A DNA stretch of 64,000 bases from CCMP332 sp040218795 (GTDB taxonomy: Bacteria > Bacteroidota > Bacteroidia > Cytophagales > CCMP332): NCBI GenBank assembly GCA_040218795.1, contig JAVJQT010000006.1, positions 1-64,000 of the forward strand, given 5' to 3'. A program made the translations under genes and the position numbers. Below the pieces are notes generated by a model. The model made no database searches. It was not told the DNA's origin and saw nothing but the letters and a program-made list of their open reading frames with translations. This document shows, piece after piece, positions 60,559 to 64,000 of this stretch. How positions within the stretch are numbered: the first letter of the stretch is position 1; each line of letters starts with the position of its first letter.

Positions 60559-63500
60559 TTATTTACTAAAGTCTTTTTCAATAATTCCGAGTCCTTTTAA
60601 TGCAATTTTTTCAATCGCGGTGTTGAAGTCCATTTCTTTTACTTCTATTATTTCTAGTAAAGACGCGTCTTTGTAGAGTTTAACCAAAATCTTTATTTCT
60701 CCGGAATTGTAGCTGTACCTACCGCTAAATTTATATGCTCCTGTAAAGTTATCGGAGTTGATAAATATAAAATCACTTTCTATGTTTTCTGCTTGATATT
60801 TAAGTTCATCGTCGAGTTGCAAACCTAACTTACTATAATCCAGAAACATGTTTTCCTCCTGAAAAGAAGAATTTAAAATTATTGGTCTGGGTGAAATTAA
60901 TTTAATTTGAGACTTTTCACGATTTCCATATTCTCCAATATCCACCTTCCCCGCCTTTTCAGGTACCTTGACTACCGGTTTTTGAACACCTCCAACCTTA
61001 CTGGCCAATTCCGGTACTTTGGCCGAGGCGTACTGAAATAAACGATTGACATCCAGATATTGTCCATCCCGGAGTGCATCTCCCTTCATTCCAAAAAGCA
61101 AGCTGTAGGTCAATAAACCCTGGCCATATAAACTGGTTTCATAAGAAACGTTATCAGATTCGGAGCCGGCCAAAATATGTAAGCCTGTTTCAGAAATAAG
61201 TTTTTCAAGCGCTTTTTCTTCTTTGGTACTTAAATGTCCGACCTGTTTATTGAATTTGTCGATCATTTCACCGGAATGGCAGGCATCCAATATCATTACC
61301 ATATTCAGCGATGAGATTTTACTCAAAGATTCGCCCAATTCTTTATCTGAAATTGAATACGATGAGGGATTGACTAAACTTTTACTCTCCTGATAAGAAG
61401 CCTCCTTTGTCAATAAATAGTAGTTTTTATCCTCCTCTACTCCCTGTGCCCCATGTCCTGCAAAATAAAATAAGAAGACATCCTGTGGGTTTATTTTTTT
61501 AGATATCGCATCGAGTGCTTTTAAAGTATTTTCCTTGGTCGGTTGTAAACTACTTTCTGAATTAATGGAATTAAGGTCGACTATTTCGACATTTTCTTTT
61601 CCAAAATAATTACTTGCCCCATTTTGAATTGCTTCAGAAATACTTTTGGCATCTTTCGATGAGAAATTCAAATCCAGCTTAGTGCCGGTATAATCGGAAA
61701 CCCCGATGATTAAAGCATAAAATTTTTGAGTTTCATGCCTGGTATTTGTATTCCAAATGTATTTTATTTTTTCCGGTGATGATTTAAGGTCTCCTGATGC
61801 ATTGCTGACCTTTACACTAATTTCATTTATTTCGTTGGGAATTAAAAAGGGATGAGATTCAACTTTGTATTGAATTTGATTTTCGGCCAAATCTTCCGCA
61901 GGACTAAATTCTTTTGCTTTTTTATTATTTATAAAAACATCTACTTTCCCAATTCCCCCTCCCCTTTCTTGTAAGTCAACGCCAAGAATTCCTCCATTTA
62001 CGGCAGGGTGTTGAATTCTAATCTCAGGGTATAATTCAAAATGATCAATAGCTGATCGAGGCTGTATGGGTTGAATGTTAAAGCCAAATAATTTAGATAA
62101 GAGTTTTGGTTCGTAATACTTCTCTTTAATCTGATCAAGTGAAATGTATTCAGAACCCTGCACATAATGCATATCTTCCATAGCGGATCTGCTTGCATCA
62201 TATACACCATTGTTTAACATCGTAACCAGTTCCGCCCCTTCCAAAGGGTAAATGGCGGCTGGGTAGTATTTATGCTCTGAATAAAGCTTATTAAGCGACC
62301 ATATTTTCAGACTACCATCTTCTGAAGAAGCAATCACATAATCGCGTTTCGAATCGTATTGAACCTCTGTAATTGTCGATTGAAGACCTTCGAGATTTTG
62401 TATAATCTGAAGTGAATCAAGGTTCCATAATTTGATGCTGTAATCTGCCTCTTCCCCTTTTTTATCTACGCTGATCTTCCATGACAGAAATTTATTTCCT
62501 GATTCAATTACTTTAATTCTTTCTCCCGTAAAATATTCGGGCAATTCACCTTTGCTTAATAATTTCCCATTATTAGCATATACTTTGACTTTTATTCCGT
62601 CTTCATTTGAAATAAGCAAGACCTTTTCTCCATTTGGGAAAAAATCAAAATCAATGATGTCTTTGGCTTTAATTTTAGAAATTCTCTTCTGCGATTTAGC
62701 ATCGTAAAGATAGATTTTGCTGCTGCCGCTTTTAATGCCAAAATGATTGCCTTTTTCATCCGATTTTATTTCAAAGGCTTCCTTAATTTTTATTAGTGAT
62801 TTGGTTTTATTTTCAATATTGAACAGGCTGATTCCATTCTTCTCATCTTTTTTAAGCAATATCCGGTCATTGACAAAGCTTAAAGTTCCATTGGGGTAAA
62901 TGCCGGTTAGTGGAAATCTAAGTCTTGGCTCAAAGTTTCCCGTATTGTAGATAACAAGTGAATCTGATTTAGCCAAGGCCATAAACAATCCACTATTTGA
63001 AAAATCAACTCTGAAAGCAGGGTCTGAATTTGGTAAAATACGCGTTTCATGAATCTCTCTTAAATCGTATAGGCGAATTCCATTTTTGCTACTTGCAAGG
63101 CTCAGAATCTGCCCATTTGGAGCAATATCAAAATCTCTAATTCTTTCAGTGAATCCCTGAAATCTTCGTACAAATCTTTTTTTATCGAAACTATAAGCGC
63201 CAATGGAATAATCATAATCCGGAATGAAGAGAATATTTGAATCTCGATCAAATTCAATAGTTTGAATTGACAAATTATATGGATCTAAATCTTTTCTTAA
63301 TTGAAATTCATAGGTTTCTTCAATAGGCTCTAAAGTCTCTGAATTTAAAAATGTAATATCCTTTGGACCTCTGCCTGCTATTATTAAAAAAGAATCAACA
63401 ACTACGGTTTTCTTTACTTTGAAAGGAATCTTTTTTAAGGATGAAAGTGTATTATTCTGAAGATCAATATCAATTATCTCTCCATTCTGAGTAATTCCTA

Positions 63501-64000
63501 TTTGTATTTTTTCATCTATTAATATTTCGGCAAGCACCAGATTTTGATCATTTTTAAAAGCTGTTTTTTTACCCTTCTCATCAATAGAAATAAAATGACC
63601 GTTTTTCAGTGCTACCAATAGTCGCTTTCCCTCATCTAATACCGCAATGCTGGATATCTTGCCATCAAATGATAAATCCTGAACAATTTTGAAATATGCG
63701 TAATTGACTTCTTTGACAGTGCTGTCGTCTGAATAAGTATAGAAAGTCTCAGCCTTTTCGCCAAAGACCAAGCCGTTCACTTTCCCTTTGTGAATATGAC
63801 GGTCAGAGCGTTTCCTGTTTTTCCTTATATCATAGGTAATCACTCTTCCTGAGCCATCAGCACTTAGTAATTGGGCGAAATCCGGGTGGAATACCAATGC
63901 TGAAATTGGGTCATTATGGAAATTGCATTGGCGTATCTCCTTTTCAGCATCAAAATTCCAAATGGTGTATGAATTATTTCCCTGACTACTCGCCAGCCAT
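60559..64000 (-). CDS. WD40-repeat caspase-family protein (5' end outside the window)
   Basis: A large protein with the reading frame open from 64000 to the stop at 60559 (1146 aa visible); a TTG at 63897 is not the real start, because upstream residues continue in the WD40 pattern (for example SYTIWNFDAEKEIRQ). The N-terminal two-thirds form a WD40/beta-propeller region (HPDFAQLLSADGSGRV; DYVIASSEDGSLKIWSL). A caspase-like (peptidase C14) domain follows with catalytic His in FLFYFAGHGAQG and Cys in MILDACHSGEM. A beta-rich end is last. Similar bacterial proteins are called caspase-family; partners and substrates are unknown. Confidence 0.85.
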   Translation of the reverse strand, partial: WLASSQGNNSYTIWNFDAEKEIRQCNFHNDPISALVFHPDFAQLLSADGSGRVITYDIRKNRKRSDRHIHKGKVNGLVFGEKAETFYTYSDDSTVKEVNYAYFKIVQDLSFDGKISSIAVLDEGKRLLVALKNGHFISIDEKGKKTAFKNDQNLVLAEILIDEKIQIGITQNGEIIDIDLQNNTLSSLKKIPFKVKKTVVVDSFLIIAGRGPKDITFLNSETLEPIEETYEFQLRKDLDPYNLSIQTIEFDRDSNILFIPDYDYSIGAYSFDKKRFVRRFQGFTERIRDFDIAPNGQILSLASSKNGIRLYDLREIHETRILPNSDPAFRVDFSNSGLFMALAKSDSLVIYNTGNFEPRLRFPLTGIYPNGTLSFVNDRILLKKDEKNGISLFNIENKTKSLIKIKEAFEIKSDEKGNHFGIKSGSSKIYLYDAKSQKRISKIKAKDIIDFDFFPNGEKVLLISNEDGIKVKVYANNGKLLSKGELPEYFTGERIKVIESGNKFLSWKISVDKKGEEADYSIKLWNLDSLQIIQNLEGLQSTITEVQYDSKRDYVIASSEDGSLKIWSLNKLYSEHKYYPAAIYPLEGAELVTMLNNGVYDASRSAMEDMHYVQGSEYISLDQIKEKYYEPKLLSKLFGFNIQPIQPRSAIDHFELYPEIRIQHPAVNGGILGVDLQERGGGIGKVDVFINNKKAKEFSPAEDLAENQIQYKVESHPFLIPNEINEISVKVSNASGDLKSSPEKIKYIWNTNTRHETQKFYALIIGVSDYTGTKLDLNFSSKDAKSISEAIQNGASNYFGKENVEIVDLNSINSESSLQPTKENTLKALDAISKKINPQDVFLFYFAGHGAQGVEEDKNYYLLTKEASYQESKSLVNPSSYSISDKELGESLSKISSLNMVMILDACHSGEMIDKFNKQVGHLSTKEEKALEKLISETGLHILAGSESDNVSYETSLYGQGLLTYSLLFGMKGDALRDGQYLDVNRLFQYASAKVPELASKVGGVQKPVVKVPEKAGKVDIGEYGNREKSQIKLISPRPIILNSSFQEENMFLDYSKLGLQLDDELKYQAENIESDFIFINSDNFTGAYKFSGRYSYNSGEIKILVKLYKDASLLEIIEVKEMDFNTAIEKIALKGLGIIEKDFSK

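Overview
The window is AT-rich (roughly 37-38% GC by eye) and almost fully coding. It looks like a chromosomal stretch of a Bacteroidota member, most likely a Cytophagales-type marine or soil bacterium. The evidence is: repeated TAnnTTTG (-7) promoter boxes, some with a TTG about 20 bases upstream; weak Shine-Dalgarno signals with frequent TTG/GTG starts; families concentrated in this phylum (type III glutamine synthetase, DUF4290, DUF6913, DUF4920, BatB/BatC, a lipoprotein BamA/TamA next to TrmH, fused E1 alpha-beta, a 58-aa histone H1-like protein, DUF3109); and menaquinone synthesis (MenC). No phage, transposase, integrase or CRISPR array was seen. The genus cannot be fixed from this sequence.

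Layout. 1-203: leader and promoter of what is probably an rRNA operon running leftward out of the window. 280-4283 (minus): relA/spoT, fur and purA as an operon (stringent response, metal regulation, purine synthesis). 4458-7922 (plus): tRNA-Leu, trigger factor, clpP, clpX (protein folding and turnover). 7909-10500 (minus): menC, a secreted HExxH protein (DUF922) and a double universal-stress protein. 10714-11597: a small stress-type protein, a palindromic element and a minus-strand tRNA-Ser/Arg/Pro array. 11751-17499 (plus): a tightly overlapping operon of a peptide-type ABC transporter (binding lipoprotein and two permeases, no ATPases) followed by batB and batC. 17517-23196 (plus): thiolase, MORN-repeat protein, purC, STAS protein, RNase Z, queuosine-precursor transporter. 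23193-29067: TrmH facing away from a BamA/TamA-like lipoprotein, then fused 2-oxoacid dehydrogenase E1 and a PAP2 phosphatase. 29197-31982 (minus): penicillin acylase and a small membrane protein.

32038-39906 (plus): Sua5/TsaC, DUF4920 lipoprotein, M61 peptidase, an unknown lipoprotein, DNA ligase A, DUF6913 protein, dapA. 39956-41485 (minus): histone H1-like protein and a serine-palmitoyltransferase-like enzyme. 41620-44400 (plus): biotin carboxylase and DUF1015. 44397-51780 (minus): a disulfide-less flavoprotein; a LytS/LytTR two-component pair whose operon ends in a lipoprotein of five carbohydrate-binding-like repeats; glnN. 51964-60557: mtaB, M2 peptidase, DUF3109 (minus), uvrD/pcrA, DUF4290, murA (with Asp in place of the usual catalytic Cys) and two tandem Cys-rich mini-lipoproteins. 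60559-64000 (minus): a large WD40-caspase protein cut by the window end.

Most of the window is housekeeping. The least explained parts are the LytS-LytTR-5xCBM operon (45950-49475), the WD40-caspase gene with the convergent paired Cys-rich lipoproteins (60149-64000), the ATPase-less transporter joined to batBC (11751-17499), and the palindromic element beside the tRNA array (11056-11173). All functional statements come from reading motifs; no database search was run.
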